A stretch of 64,000 nucleotides of DNA from Camellia lanceoleosa (taxonomy: Eukaryota > Streptophyta > Magnoliopsida > Ericales > Theaceae). The translations under genes and the position numbers were made by a program. The stretch spans positions 109,466,734-109,530,733 of the forward strand of contig CM045762.1 in the NCBI GenBank assembly GCA_025200525.1. The letters are read 5' to 3'. Positions within the stretch are counted from its first letter, which is position 1. The number at the start of each line of letters is the position of its first letter. Shown piece after piece: positions 23,362 through 33,736 of this stretch. The notes under the pieces are model-generated. The model made no database searches. It saw only the letters and a program-made list of their open reading frames with translations, and was not told the DNA's origin.

Positions 23362-25842
23362 TGTCACGACCCAAACTTGCCCCTATAGGTTTAGCGTCGT
23401 AACCGGCCAGTAATCTTGGGATTACCAAAGGCCTCTGACTTGAATATCATATATAATAAGGAGCTGCAGAAGCAAATATACAACTACAATGTCCATAAAG
23501 CTATGTAGACATACATGGGACAAAAATTTAAAACTGATATACAAGACCCCAAATATAACATCATATACATATCCATTCCACCTTGCCATCATAAGCAAAA
23601 TAAAACAAAAGAACTACTTACAAAACAACAAAAGTCTAAATCTTATAACTTGGTTCACAAAACTTGACCACTAAACTCTTTCTGGAATGTCCTCAGGAGG
23701 CACAAAGGTTGCCCGACAAAACTGACCTCTAGGCAATCATCATTGAGCCTGGTCACGCGCCTGGTCACCTACATACATAGATAATAGAGTGAGTGGGAGC
23801 CCAGTGAATAATAACAAAGTAAAGATTTTAATGAATAATGTCTATAACAGATTTAGATTTCAATTCTCTTAGAAACATTAGCATGTTCGTATCAAAAATA
23901 GAGTCATATTCATATTCATATTCAAATCATGCATGGTACATCCATTAGCATTAACATATCTCTTTGGTCAAGCATATCAAGTTCCATAAAGGAACCTACG
24001 GTACCGGGTAACCTATCCCATACGTGGGCCACGGTATTATTTCCCTCAGACGAAGGCCTGTGCCATGGTATTATCTCCCTCCAACAAAGGCCTCATGACC
24101 ATAAGCCACAAAATATTATGTCCCCTGGGCGAAGGCCTTTGCTAAGGATACCACAATTACATTTCAAAGAAAATTGGACAATCATTCATTCATACAAAAA
24201 CATAGCATTTCAGAAAACTGATAATTTTATATCATCAAAAAATAATTAAAGTCAAACATAACTTTATAGAGTTATTACTCACAGATAGTTTCACAAATAG
24301 CTTCGATAGCAAACCAATGGATCGACAACTCACGGTGTGTAACCTACACGAACATAATAGATATACGTATTGAAACACACGCTTGGATAGTACTTAACTT
24401 ATTTCATTTTTTTTCTTAGTGTGTTTCTAAGTCTTATCCACATTATTATGTCTTAACTAGGGCTTAAGAATGCCTAAGATGCAATGAGGATGCCAAAATG
24501 TGCTTCAAAACACTTAGTCAAATTTGCTGAAAACAAGGTCTTCACTCGAGCAGAGGTTCAAAAATAAGGGTGGTTGCTCGAGTGCACTTTGGTCACTCGA
24601 GCGGTCTCTAAACTTTGCAAAAGTACTGGTTTTGTGAATTTTTCTCGACGGTAGCTTGAGCGTGAGACTAAGGTCTTCGCTCGAGCGCAACTCTGGTCGC
24701 TCGAGCGGTCTGCAAAACTTGTAAACTTCTAGGAGTATGCATTTTATGCTTGAGCTAACTTTTGGTCGCTGAGTGTATACAAAACAAAGAGTGGTCACTC
24801 AAGTGCAAAATCTATCGCTCGAGCAGAGAAGCAGAATTCTAGAATTTTTAGATTTGCTTCCAAGCTTCAAAACTCAACTCAAAGCTGCAATTTATGTTCT
24901 TTTGGGCCAAAACTTAAAGAAACTTCTGTAAACTTGGAAAACATTGGCAATTCAAAAACATTTCGTAAAATCAAAGCGTAAAAGCATGCCAATTGTGCAA
25001 GCTCAAGCTTGAAATGTTGAAAGCATCACATGCATGTAATTTCTTGACTTCAAAACTTTCAAAACATGATCAATTAAGGTAACATGATATGAAACTTGAT
25101 GACTTTCCAAACCCAAGATGAACTAAGGACATGCATGAGAGAATTACTTGAAATTCATTCCAAAACTCTTTTAAATTCACGTGCATGCATGGTATGACTT
25201 ATATTCCCTTAAGTCTAGCTTAATTCTCATACTTAGTCACAAGAACTTCTTGAATTCTCTTCATTAACATCTTAAATACAAAGATTAGGAAGCAATTACT
25301 CACGTAAGATCCTCAATTGAGTTCTAGATTGCTATGTCTTTGAGCTTGCAAGTCAATTTCTTTAAATTCTAGCCAAGTCCAAGCTAATTCCTTACTCTTC
25401 CTCCTTTGATCTCAATCTCTAGCTCTTTCCTTCTCTCTCAGGTTATGTTGAGCTCAATGAGTAAGGAAAAAAATATGTAAAGTGTAATGGTGGTGGCCTT
25501 ATATAGGCTTAATTAAGGAGACTTAATTAAATTTTGCTTAAACTAATCAAATGGGGATTATTTACTCTAATTAATTTGTTTCGAATCAAATCTCAATCGA
25601 ACCTACCATAAATTCCTTAAAATTTCAAATAACAACTAAACCAAGTCAATTTCTTGATCGGACACCGATAAGGCCTTCAATTTGCAGAACAAAACAAAAT
25701 CATAGACAGATATTCCTACGCAAAACAGATAGAAACTCATATAGCGTATAACATATGCAATTCATGAAAAATTCCACCTTAATTACTTATTAAGCACTCT
25801 TAATCATGGTTTAACAGTTAATCACAGGTCGGGGTTGTTACA
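23362..25842 (-). repeat. 5' LTR of the Gypsy element
   Basis: 2481 bp, TG...CA ends intact (TGTAACAACCCCGACC ... GGGTCGTGACA on the minus strand). It is co-linear with 18026-20510 and with the solo LTR at 41554-44011. It holds CGCTCGAGCG-like motifs at about 24540-24830. Confidence 0.92.
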
Positions 25843-25847
25843 CTTTC

Positions 25848-26321
25848 AGTCACTGCAAATGCTCAAGCCTAAACTTTAAATCATATGCAAACTCTAAATT
25901 TCACTCCGTATTTATATATATTTATGTAGATGATCAGATCGGAGGCCAGCCCTAGGTCAGCTTGAGGAGTCTTTTTGGTGAACCTGTTTTGTTAAGCTTC
26001 CAAAATGGAGCCTTTTGTTTTTTTGGGAATTTCCTCTAAAGTTAAATTTTGTTTAGTCTTAGGTGATTATTGTTTGGGCACTTTGTTAACATGTAATTTT
26101 TGGGTTGTTAACTCCTTATATATATGTGAACTTTCTATGTATGACATGATGTTTAAAATCCTGGCATATAAGCACTACTCAATGGATGTTCTGTTATTTT
26201 ATTTGCTTCCGCTTAGGCCCCGTTATTATGAATTCTCTGTAATCTGTCTGAGGCCGTAGGTAATCAAGAGGTTACTAGCCGGTCATGATCCAAACTTTTA
26301 GGGGCAAGTTTGGGTCGTGAC
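25848..26321 (+). mobile_element. rest of duplicated segment, then a divergent Gypsy LTR fragment in plus orientation
   Basis: 25848-25915 continues the duplicated segment interrupted by the Gypsy element. From about 25930 the sequence looks like the 3' portion of a related but different LTR in the opposite orientation. It ends AGGGGCAAGTTTGGGTCGTGACA, and shows CTGAGGCCGTAGGTAATC and TTACTAGCCGGTCATGATCC, which match the other LTRs only partly. No partner LTR was found. Confidence 0.65.
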
Positions 26322-27840
26322 AGAAAGCTTTATAGAGCTTCTAAGAAAATGGAGAGAAGGTAAAAGAAAATGAAAACTAGAAATTCAACAAACAAATAGA
26401 TGGAAACCTAAGTTCATCTCTTTGTAAATAAAGGTAAATTAATACCCAAATTCATGCTATTAATTAGAGAGAGTAGATTGCCTTTTCAAATTCATCGGGA
26501 GGCGTATTTATAGATTTCGAACTAAAAATATCTCATCGGTGGCTATCCCACATGCATGGAAGACAATTTTCTCGAAAATGCTCTGTTTCTTAGACAAACC
26601 ATTGGGTTGATACACTTTTTATCTAGCCGATCACATTTCATCCGACACGGGTTTTCTGTACGGCCAGATAGAAAAAGTGTACGGCTAGATCAAATATTGT
26701 ATAACCATATTGTTTTGAAAGGAAAATGTTTTGAGAGGGTTTTGAAAGGTTTAAAGCGAGGGTTTTCAAAGAAAGCGAAAAGCAGTGGTTTTCCAAATAG
26801 ATGGAAACCTCATTTCCACTCAGCTCCACTTTGTCCTCTGCTTAGTTTACTGGAAAAACAAGACACTTGGAGTTTGAAATGCGAGCTTCAGAACATTGTA
26901 AAGATATTTGGAATTACATGACCAAAATATTTTGAGAATAGGTCTAAAAATAGTTTGGCCAAAACAGGTGTAATGATGGAATATCATGAACCCAACTTTC
27001 TTGCCGAGGAATTCAAAAGATAGCACAGTTGCAACTTTCATCATCGAGTGTTCGGAAGAAAGCGCCCAAGTCTCAAGACCGGTCAAAATGAGGTGTCTAT
27101 AAGAGTCAAAATGGTTCAGGCAGTGTTGTGATTCTGCAAATCTGGGGTCAAAATGGTTTAGGCAGTATTGTGATTCTACAAATCTGGGCCCATTCAGTTT
27201 GGGCAGCCTTGCGATTCTGCAAATCAATGGTAGATTAGGGCACAGTTTTCTAATCAATGAATTTAAGTTGAGTTGTAACCCTACCATAATGATCAATTGA
27301 GAAATGATTTTTCTCCAACATGGAATTTAAGTAGAATCCTAATTCTATAAGAAAGTATTTGAAAGAGATGCAATTTCCTAAAAGAACCCGATTTAAGTAG
27401 AGTTTTGGGCTTATAGAAAGATTTTTTATTGAATAATAATATCTAAGTTATTGACTTTGAGGGGAATCTTCATTTTATAGAGAGTGTTTGACAAGGAAGT
27501 AGTTGCCTAATCTTTCACTTTAAATCAAATTTCGGATCCCTTAAATCAAAATTGACTATGAGATAGTTATTTGATCATTTACCTTGAGTAAAACCTGAAC
27601 TCCTTGGAAAGGCTTTAAAAAGGAAACAACAACTTGATCATATACTTCGAATAGAGTTTTGATTCCTTAAACAAATGATATGAATCGGAGGACGATCATT
27701 TGGTTGATCACTATGGTGGAACTCTAATTCTTCAAAGAATATTTGATTGGGAAACTATTACCTAATTGGTGATGATCTTGAATTTTTGTTCCTATGGTAA
27801 GTTCGAGCAAAGTTTGATTGGGGTTTTTCTACCTACTTCT
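26322..27840. other. no gene recognised; short tandem repeat
   Basis: A unit of about 45 bp (GTCAAAATGGTTYAGGCAGT, then GTGATTCTRCAAATCTGG) is repeated three times at about 27103-27225, the third copy diverged. Open frames of up to about 150 residues on both strands share no recognisable domain and overlap each other; I treat them as chance frames in decayed repeat DNA. Confidence 0.45.
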
Positions 27841-27879
27841 CTGGTTTGTTTGCAACCATCACACAAAGAAAAGAAATTT

Positions 27880-28580
27880 CCCAAGCCAAGTGGGCTCGTT
27901 GTTTGTCTCATCCTCAAGATATAGTTGACGGTAAGCTTGTGTTAGTATCACTCAAGTCTCCAGAGAGAAAGATTTGCAAGTTTCTGTGTAAGGCCACTCG
28001 TGTATTGCCATCGAATATAATGATAGCAAACATCGATCTGCATAGCCCATATTTGTCAACTCCACAAAGCCTAGAATACTTCAGACTTCCAAGTCCTTAA
28101 CCAAAAATCTCAGTGGCCTAAGGTTAAGAGCTTACTGATCTGATGTGTGCACTTCAGAGGTCCATGGACCATAGTTCTAAATATCGACCGATACACTACG
28201 TATCGACCGATACGTATCAGAAAAATGGGATACCGCGACGGATACAAGCCGATATATCACTAAGATTGAAAATCGCAGGAGTATCGACTGAGTCGATGCG
28301 TATCAACGCCATACACAGCCGTTACTGAGCCGATACTCACCGATTCGAACGATGCACGGAAAGAAAAAGTTGAAAAACCTTTGAAATGATTTTTAAAATT
28401 TCACCACCGCGATACTCGATTCGATCGTACCGATCGATACTCGACATCGCGATACTCGAGATCGACATCTTTATGTTACCGATACCGCGATTTAGAACCT
28501 TGCCATGGACACTCATTTAGTCATCAGAGATGCTTAAGCCTAAACTCTAAATCGGATGCAAGCTCAAGTAGTTGCACCAC
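27880..28580. repeat. duplicated segment, copy 2
   Basis: Matches 17800-18025 joined to 25848-25915. Here the segment is continuous where copy 1 has the Gypsy insertion (ACTCATTTAGTCATCAGAG) and is interrupted by a 333-bp hAT-type MITE where copy 1 is continuous. Confidence 0.75.
28170..28502. mobile_element. hAT-type MITE, 333 bp
   Basis: The ends CATAGTTCTAAAT and ATTTAGAACCTTG are terminal inverted repeats of the hAT type. A perfect 8-bp target duplication CCATGGAC flanks them at 28162-28169 and 28503-28510. The interior is GC-richer than the surroundings and full of CGATAC/GTATCG motifs in both orientations (for example TATCGACCGATAC), giving strong self-complementarity. The uninterrupted site exists at 18010-18020. 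There is no open frame. Confidence 0.9.
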
Positions 28581-28888
28581 CACCACTACCACCACTACCA
28601 AAACCACAATAAGTTCCAAGGAAGAGGTGCGGTTGTTCTTATACAAGACTAGACCAGTTGAAAGACGAACCTAAGATTGAGGTCCCTAATCTCAACATCA
28701 ATGTTGACAGAATTGCTAAGTTGGAGTTGCCAAGTTGAAGCAGGCTATGAAGAAGACCAAAGGGTCTAAATGCATTCTAAACTTGGATGTTGGTTTAGCG
28801 GAAGTATTTGTTTGCCTCACGAAAATTTTAAAATGCCACATATTAATAGGTTTGATGGCTTTAATTGATTATTTTTAAAAAAGACAAG

Positions 28889-29204
28889 AGGGTAATGTGC
28901 TTTAAGGTTAGTTGTTGTGTAACACCTTTTGTGGTTTGAGATTTTAGGTTCAACTCTTATAGAGAGCAGTTTGTTACCCTTTGTTGTGGTGATTTATTTC
29001 TCTCCATTATAAGGGTTGTATGTAGTTAGTTATAGTTGTTGAGTTTGGGTTTGGTATATTAGTTGTATTAGATTTTGTTGACTTTCTAATTATTATGAGC
29101 TAGTAATCTATTTGATAATATAAATATTTTTCATATTTATAATTGTTTTCTTATCGATTGGCAATAATAATAATAATAATAATAATAAATATAATAATAA
29201 TAAA
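28889..29204 (+). mobile_element. tRNA-derived SINE, second copy, (TAA)n-type tail
   Basis: It aligns over its whole length with the SINE at 6412-6715. Box B is perfect (GTTCAACTC, 28948-28956) and box A is decayed (AAGGTTAGTTG, 28904-28914); the 33-nt spacing between them equals that of the other copy. It ends in (AAT)n at about 29163-29204. A target duplication was not found, so the left border is approximate. Confidence 0.8.
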
Positions 29205-30057
29205 AGTTCTTTAACTTGATTTTACCCTTCATTTATAGAACTCTCAAAAAAGGAATAAATAAATAAATTATCAATAAGTCCTATTTTGTTTTGAAGATTA
29301 ATATTAATTCCTATCAAGTTTCAATATGGACAATTAAATCTTATTTTTATAAATTGTTCAGAAAAAGTTCAATTCTCCATAATATATTTCAATTTTATCT
29401 TTCTCATTAAAATATGAACCAAAAAATTTACAAACAATTTTAATTTATTTATAATTTTATAATAAAAATACTTCAAATTGTTGAAATTAAATGATTCTTC
29501 ATAAATAAAAACATAAGTATATGATTCATCGACTATCTCATATATTGAAAAATATATCAAGAGTTGTATTGATAAAATTTTAAAATGATTTAAGAACATA
29601 AAACAAAATATAAACCCCCCCAAAAAAAAAGAACATAGTTTGAAACAATAAAAAATATGATGAATTTTACGTCGATTTCTTTGGATCCAATTGTTGTTTA
29701 TAATTTTCTTTTCTTTTTCTTGATATAGTATTCATAATTTTTGCAATTAAAAAATATAATTTGAAGTAACTTAAAATTATTTATGAAATTATTGTTCAAA
29801 TAAAATGAGAAACTTGGAATAAAATCCACCACTATAAAGTAACCAACTTTTTGGAAACCTTTTATAAATATGATTTAGTTATCGATAATGAATACTGATA
29901 GGAAAATAACACTAATTGATATTTTTTTCACAAACAAAAATATATATTCTCTTGCCCTTACAAATGAAAATAGAGCATTGCTATTGTTAGAAATTTGAGA
30001 GGGTGAGAAATAGAGAAATATATTTCAATACTCAATAAGTGAATTATAAATTATTTC
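29205..30057. other. AT-rich intergenic stretch, no gene recognised
   Basis: Very AT-rich sequence with (AATA)n and poly-A/poly-C short runs near 29260 and 29610. No coding or RNA signal was seen. Confidence 0.4.
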
Positions 30058-30368
30058 TTACAAATGAGAAATGCTATATATCTCAAATAGTCTATTAAAT
30101 ATTTTACTAAATCTCTTACACAGGGTGGGACTCACACAAATCTATATAAATCCATGTATGTGAGTTCTACACCCATATAAGAGATTTGGTAGAATATTTA
30201 GGTCCCTAACATAACTCTTACAAATGAGAAATGCTATGTATCCTAAATATTCTATCAAATCTCTCATATGGGGTGACACTCGCACAAATCCACATACATA
30301 CGGGTCTCACATCCATGTGAGAGGTGTGATAAAATATTTGAGATTCTTAACAAAACTTATTACAAAAG
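30058..30368. repeat. two fold-back repeats in tandem
   Basis: Two units start ACAAATGAGAAATGCTATRT (30060 and 30219) and a partial third begins near 30362. Each unit is a fold-back: AAATCTCTTACACAGGGTGGG is mirrored by CCCATATAAGAGATTTGG in the first and by CATGTGAGAGGTGTGATA in the second. A related sequence lies near 62340-62430. They behave like small MITEs 3' of the intact UGT gene. Confidence 0.65.
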
Positions 30369-30594
30369 AAAAATGCTATGTATGTCAAACATTGGGCAAT
30401 CAATGCAATGTAAACACAAATGATAAATGCCGCTAATCAATTAGATGTTCAATAGTAATTCAGCGACTTACACAATTTCCTATATCACACCTTCACATTA
30501 CAAACTATTATTTTAATAGCAATGATGGGGAATTGAACTCTTAACTTCCCCTATTACTGGAGGTCCTCAATATTGTATTATGAACTCCTATAAT

Positions 30595-31335
30595 TCAAGA
30601 TGAGGACATACACAAAGAGTTAGTTAATTTGGATACCAACTCATCAATGTCCTTATCAGAAGTCCCACCTTCACTAATAGCCTCTTTGGCCAAATCCCTC
30701 CATTTTATGGCATTCTTTTTTAATTCTTCTCCCCTCTCTCCTTCCATCACTTCCCTTATACAATCCTCAACTTCTTCTCTTCCAACAATGCCCTTCTCAT
30801 TAACCTTAACCTTAATACCCACCTTCCAAACATCCTGGACAAACTTTGCATTCGTTGTTTGATCAGTCCACTGCGGCATAACCACCATTGGCACTCCCAA
30901 ACTCAATGCTTCGATGGTCGAATTCCACCCACAATGTGAGAAAAAGCAACCCATTGTCTCGGTCGCTAGCACTTCCAACTGTGGACTCCATCCAACCAAC
31001 AAGCCCTTGTTCGATGTCTCTTCCACAAATTTTTTTGGTAGCTTAGCCTCCTCGGAAGCCCTGACTACCCACAAGAAGTAGCAATTGGTTCTCTTCAACC
31101 CCCATGCTAGTTCCTCCATTTGTTCTTCACCAAGATTGGCCATGCTACCAAATGACATGTAAACAACCGACTTTTTCGGCTTGTGGCTTAGCCATTCTAA
31201 GCAAATGGAGGGGTCTAATTGGAAGAGGTTCAACCCATAATCATTGTCATTCTCGACTCGTTTGTCCAAGTAGAGAGATGGAATTGTTGGGCCAATTGTC
31301 ATCAGTGGACTAACTCTTGACATTGAATCCACCAC
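30595..31335 (-). CDS. UGT74-type UDP-glycosyltransferase, exon 2 (C-terminal donor domain)
   Basis: The exon encodes residues 220-465 and the stop. It opens with VVDSMSRVSPLMTIGPTIPS after a TTAG acceptor. Then come SVVYMSFGSMANLGEEQMEELAWGL and the PSPG box at about residues 335-378, WSPQLEVL ... FSHCGWNST ... PQWTDQ: a complete 44 residues with HCGWNS and the closing Gln that favours UDP-glucose. Past it, TTNAKFVQDVWKVGIKVKV and the C-terminal helices (REEVEDCIREVMEG, AIKWRDLAKEAISEGGTSD) are all present. Total length 465 is normal for UGT74. The enzyme would be a soluble cytosolic glucosyltransferase. Family members act on salicylate, auxin, jasmonate derivatives, thiohydroximates or terpenoid acids; sequence alone does not show which. 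It is the intact paralogue of the gene at 7537-12040. Confidence 0.95.
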   Translation of the reverse strand: MVDSMSRVSPLMTIGPTIPSLYLDKRVENDNDYGLNLFQLDPSICLEWLSHKPKKSVVYMSFGSMANLGEEQMEELAWGLKRTNCYFLWVVRASEEAKLPKKFVEETSNKGLLVGWSPQLEVLATETMGCFFSHCGWNSTIEALSLGVPMVVMPQWTDQTTNAKFVQDVWKVGIKVKVNEKGIVGREEVEDCIREVMEGERGEELKKNAIKWRDLAKEAISEGGTSDKDIDELVSKLTNSLCMSSS

Positions 31336-32762
31336 CTAATATAATAAAAAAGACGTTAGAACTGCCAAGAAAAAACATTGCGTCACAGTAATTTTGGGTT
31401 GCTTTAAGGTACAAGGTATACATATATGTTTTTATACATTTCCATTTGTTCAAAAAATGAGGTACACAACATATACATCAATAAAACAAAGGAAAATGAG
31501 TTGGACTCCCTCAAGGAGACACCCCCTTAACCCCCCTCTTTCTCTAATCGTCCTGTTTTTTTTTTTTTCCTCCTCCAATCACCACTCGCCACGTGTGTGT
31601 GGGGTAGTGGGGGTGGTGATTAGAAGGGGTCTCAATCACTTCCCTAAAACAAATTTGTAAAAAAAAAAAATAAATAAATTAGTAAAGTAGAGAGAATTTA
31701 GAATGCATGGCCAAGATTGACTGAAGATATATGGCCCTACATCAAGAAATTTAAATGTACACAATTTTTTTCATTTTGCAACTAGTTTAAATGTACACCT
31801 TAGATCTAAAATTCTTGGTAAATTTCTGAATTATCTTTTGGTTCCAAAGGTAAGAACTTCACATCCATGGCCATTATTCACGGAAGATGTGCGTGGTCCA
31901 CAAAGAATTTTATGTATACTATAAATCTAAATTATTATTATTTTTTTTTTATTATAAATTTATGGAAAAAATGCTAGTGGCTTCTAATTCCATTGACTTG
32001 ACGCATATAGGGCCACAAATAATATACATGGGGGGGGGGGGGATCAGGATTCTCTCCTTGACTTTTTTCCTTTAATTTTTATTTGTTAGGTTATTGAGCT
32101 TACTTTTAGGTCTAATTTCGATAATCTGATCTATTCACTTTTTAAGATTTGTTGAATATATTATATCTGTAAAAAATTAAGTTGATCGGATATCAGAAAG
32201 TATGTGTTCGTAAGACTGTTTATTAAATTTTTAAAAAATATGATTTTAAGTTCGATGATTCAAATATGTAGTTTCTGATATCCGATCAATTTGATTTTTT
32301 ACAGGTATGATATAACTAACAAATTTTAAACTATAAACGGTTCAAATAATCAAAATTGAGCTCAAAAGTGGGCCCAATGGCCCAACTAGGGAATCTAGGA
32401 GGAAAGTCAAAGAGAGAATCTCGGGTCGTACTCTTCTTTATTTTGGACTATTTTGAGAAGATGGTTATAATCAATTTTATAATTAAAAACTTATTATAAC
32501 CAGATTTCTATGAGAGAAGAAAGAGAGTTATAATTTGGGAAGGAAATTACAACCCACTTCCCAAAAGATCCCAAATGTACCCAATTAGTCTCCATAGTTT
32601 GCTTTTAATTTTTTTTTAAATATATTTTATTGTAACAGCAACTTCATCGCCTTTATATTTTGACAAATACACATAGATCCAATTAGTTTTCCAAATTTTT
32701 GGTGATTTTCAACAAAGAATGATCAACACAAAAGAGAAGAAGAGAGAGTAAATAAAACTGAC
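31336..32762 (-). other. intron of the intact UGT gene, 1427 bp
   Basis: Donor GTCAGT follows AAA at 32763; acceptor ATTAG precedes GTGGTG at 31335; phase 0. It contains a G-run of about 14 bases at 32028-32042 directly abutting a fold-back MITE (32041-32427). The remainder is AT-rich. A near-poly-T/poly-A segment with a GTGGGGTAGTGGGGGTGGTG-like tract lies near 31590-31620. No other gene is present. Confidence 0.88.
32041..32427. mobile_element. fold-back MITE (family F) in UGT intron, about 387 bp
   Basis: The left end GATCAGGATTCTCTCCTTGAC is mirrored by GTCAAAGAGAGAATCTCGGGTC at the right. The inner arms (GATCGGATATCAGAAA and TTTCTGATATCCGATC) are also complementary, so almost the whole element can fold back. 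The GATCGGATATC and ATTTTTTAYA motifs relate it to the elements at 10061-10799 and 61977-62314. Confidence 0.75.
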
Positions 32763-33419
32763 TTTATCCTCCAACTTGTAGAAAGTGTTGACAAGAACAT
32801 AGTCTGCTTTCTCCACATTCAAGAACTGGTTTAATACCATCTCAAAGTAAGCTGGATACGAACCATGCACATATATGAACGATGGCATGTCCTCCAGCTC
32901 CAGCATCGGCATCCCCGGAATCGACACCGGCAGCGATGACCGCTCCACCGGCAACTTCAACAGTCCATTATAAGCATAGTAGTATATGTAATTAACCGCA
33001 CAAGGCTGCGTAAAGAAAGCAGCTGCAGCTAAGCCAAACTCTTTGGCTACTTCCAAAGCCCAAGGCAAAAACGCATCATAGACTATACAATCAATGGGAT
33101 GGTCTGAGTTTTGATGCCTCTTGATCAGGTCAGCTAGGGTTTTTGAGCCAGTTGCTTCTAGGCGTGTGAGGTAGGCTTGGACATCACCGGCTTGCATGAA
33201 GCCGCCTTCATCGTAGCCGTCAGATATGGTGTCGAATTGGACATAGTTGGATTGTGGGTTCATGGTGTTGGAGATGAAAGTGGTGATGGCAAAAGTGGTT
33301 TTGAGACCTTTGGAGACAAGGCGTTTACAGAATTGGAGCATAGGGTTAACATGGCCTTGGCTTGGATATGGAAGGGCCAAAACATGTGCTCCATAGGAGG
33401 ACCCCCTTTCCTTATCCAT
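32763..33419 (-). CDS. UGT74-type UDP-glycosyltransferase, exon 1 (N-terminal acceptor domain)
   Basis: The exon encodes residues 1-219, starting MDKERGSSYGAHVLALPYPSQGH. I chose the ATG at 33419 because the paralogue starts at the matching place (MEKRKKSYSAHVLAIPYPSQGH) and a TATA-like box lies 57 nt upstream. An in-frame ATG at 33521 would add 34 residues unlike any UGT and lies upstream of the TATA. His23 in PSQGH is the catalytic base; the Asp in CIVYDAFLPWALEVAKEFGL should pair with it. FFTQPCAVNYIYYYAYNGLL and MPSFIYVHGSYPAYF line the acceptor pocket in this family. The exon ends LVNTFYKLEDK at a GTCAGT donor. No stop or frameshift is seen in either exon, so this is the one gene in the window likely to make a working host enzyme. 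Confidence 0.95.
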
Positions 33420-33475
33420 CTTCTCTCTTACCTTTCTCTTGTATCTTTTCTCTATTATTTCATATGGACAAACCC

Positions 33476-33484
33476 TTTTAAATA
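33476..33484 (-). promoter_or_regulatory. TATA-like box of the intact UGT
   Basis: TATTTAAAA on the minus strand, 57 nt upstream of the ATG. This is the same spacing as TATAAAT in the paralogue, and both are followed by a purine-rich leader (AGAGAAAAGATACAAGAG). Confidence 0.55.
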
Positions 33485-33736
33485 AAGAAAAAATCATATA
33501 CAAATCAATCTTCTTCACCATTTTTTAGATTTAATAATTTTAAAATTTAATAATATATATAATATAATTAATTAATAATTAAAAAATATATGATTTTTAA
33601 TATTTTAATTACTCGTCACAATACTAAACTTAAAAATAATTTTTTTTTATCTTAAACAATAATATTGTTAAATGAGATGGGAAAGTGTGTCAGACAATTA
33701 CAGAGTTGTGATAGACATTGATGGTTTCAGTTCCGC

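Larger units (their letters stand above)
18026..25842 (-). mobile_element. Ty3/Gypsy chromovirus (Tekay/Del-like), 7.8 kb, internally deleted
   Basis: A complete insertion on the minus strand has two long LTRs (18026-20510 and 23362-25842) and a perfect 5-bp target duplication CTTTC (18021-18025 and 25843-25847). Next to the 5' LTR is TGGTATCCGAGC, one base off the initiator-tRNA-Met primer site TGGTATCAGAGC; next to the 3' LTR is the polypurine tract AAGGGGAAGA. Order of coding remnants is gag, zinc knuckle, protease, reverse transcriptase, then directly the integrase C-terminus with chromodomain region. RNase H and most of integrase are gone, and gag has stops, so it is non-autonomous. The chromodomain-type tail and long LTRs favour the Tekay/Del group. 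Confidence 0.93.

Noticed and set aside
26556..26921. 121-codon open frame (starting MEDNFLENALFLRQ)
   Set aside because: No recognisable domain, overlaps another frame on the opposite strand and lies in decayed repeat DNA.
33420..33521. Upstream in-frame ATG adding 34 residues to the intact UGT
   Set aside because: The extension has no counterpart in the paralogue or the family and lies across and upstream of the TATA-like box.
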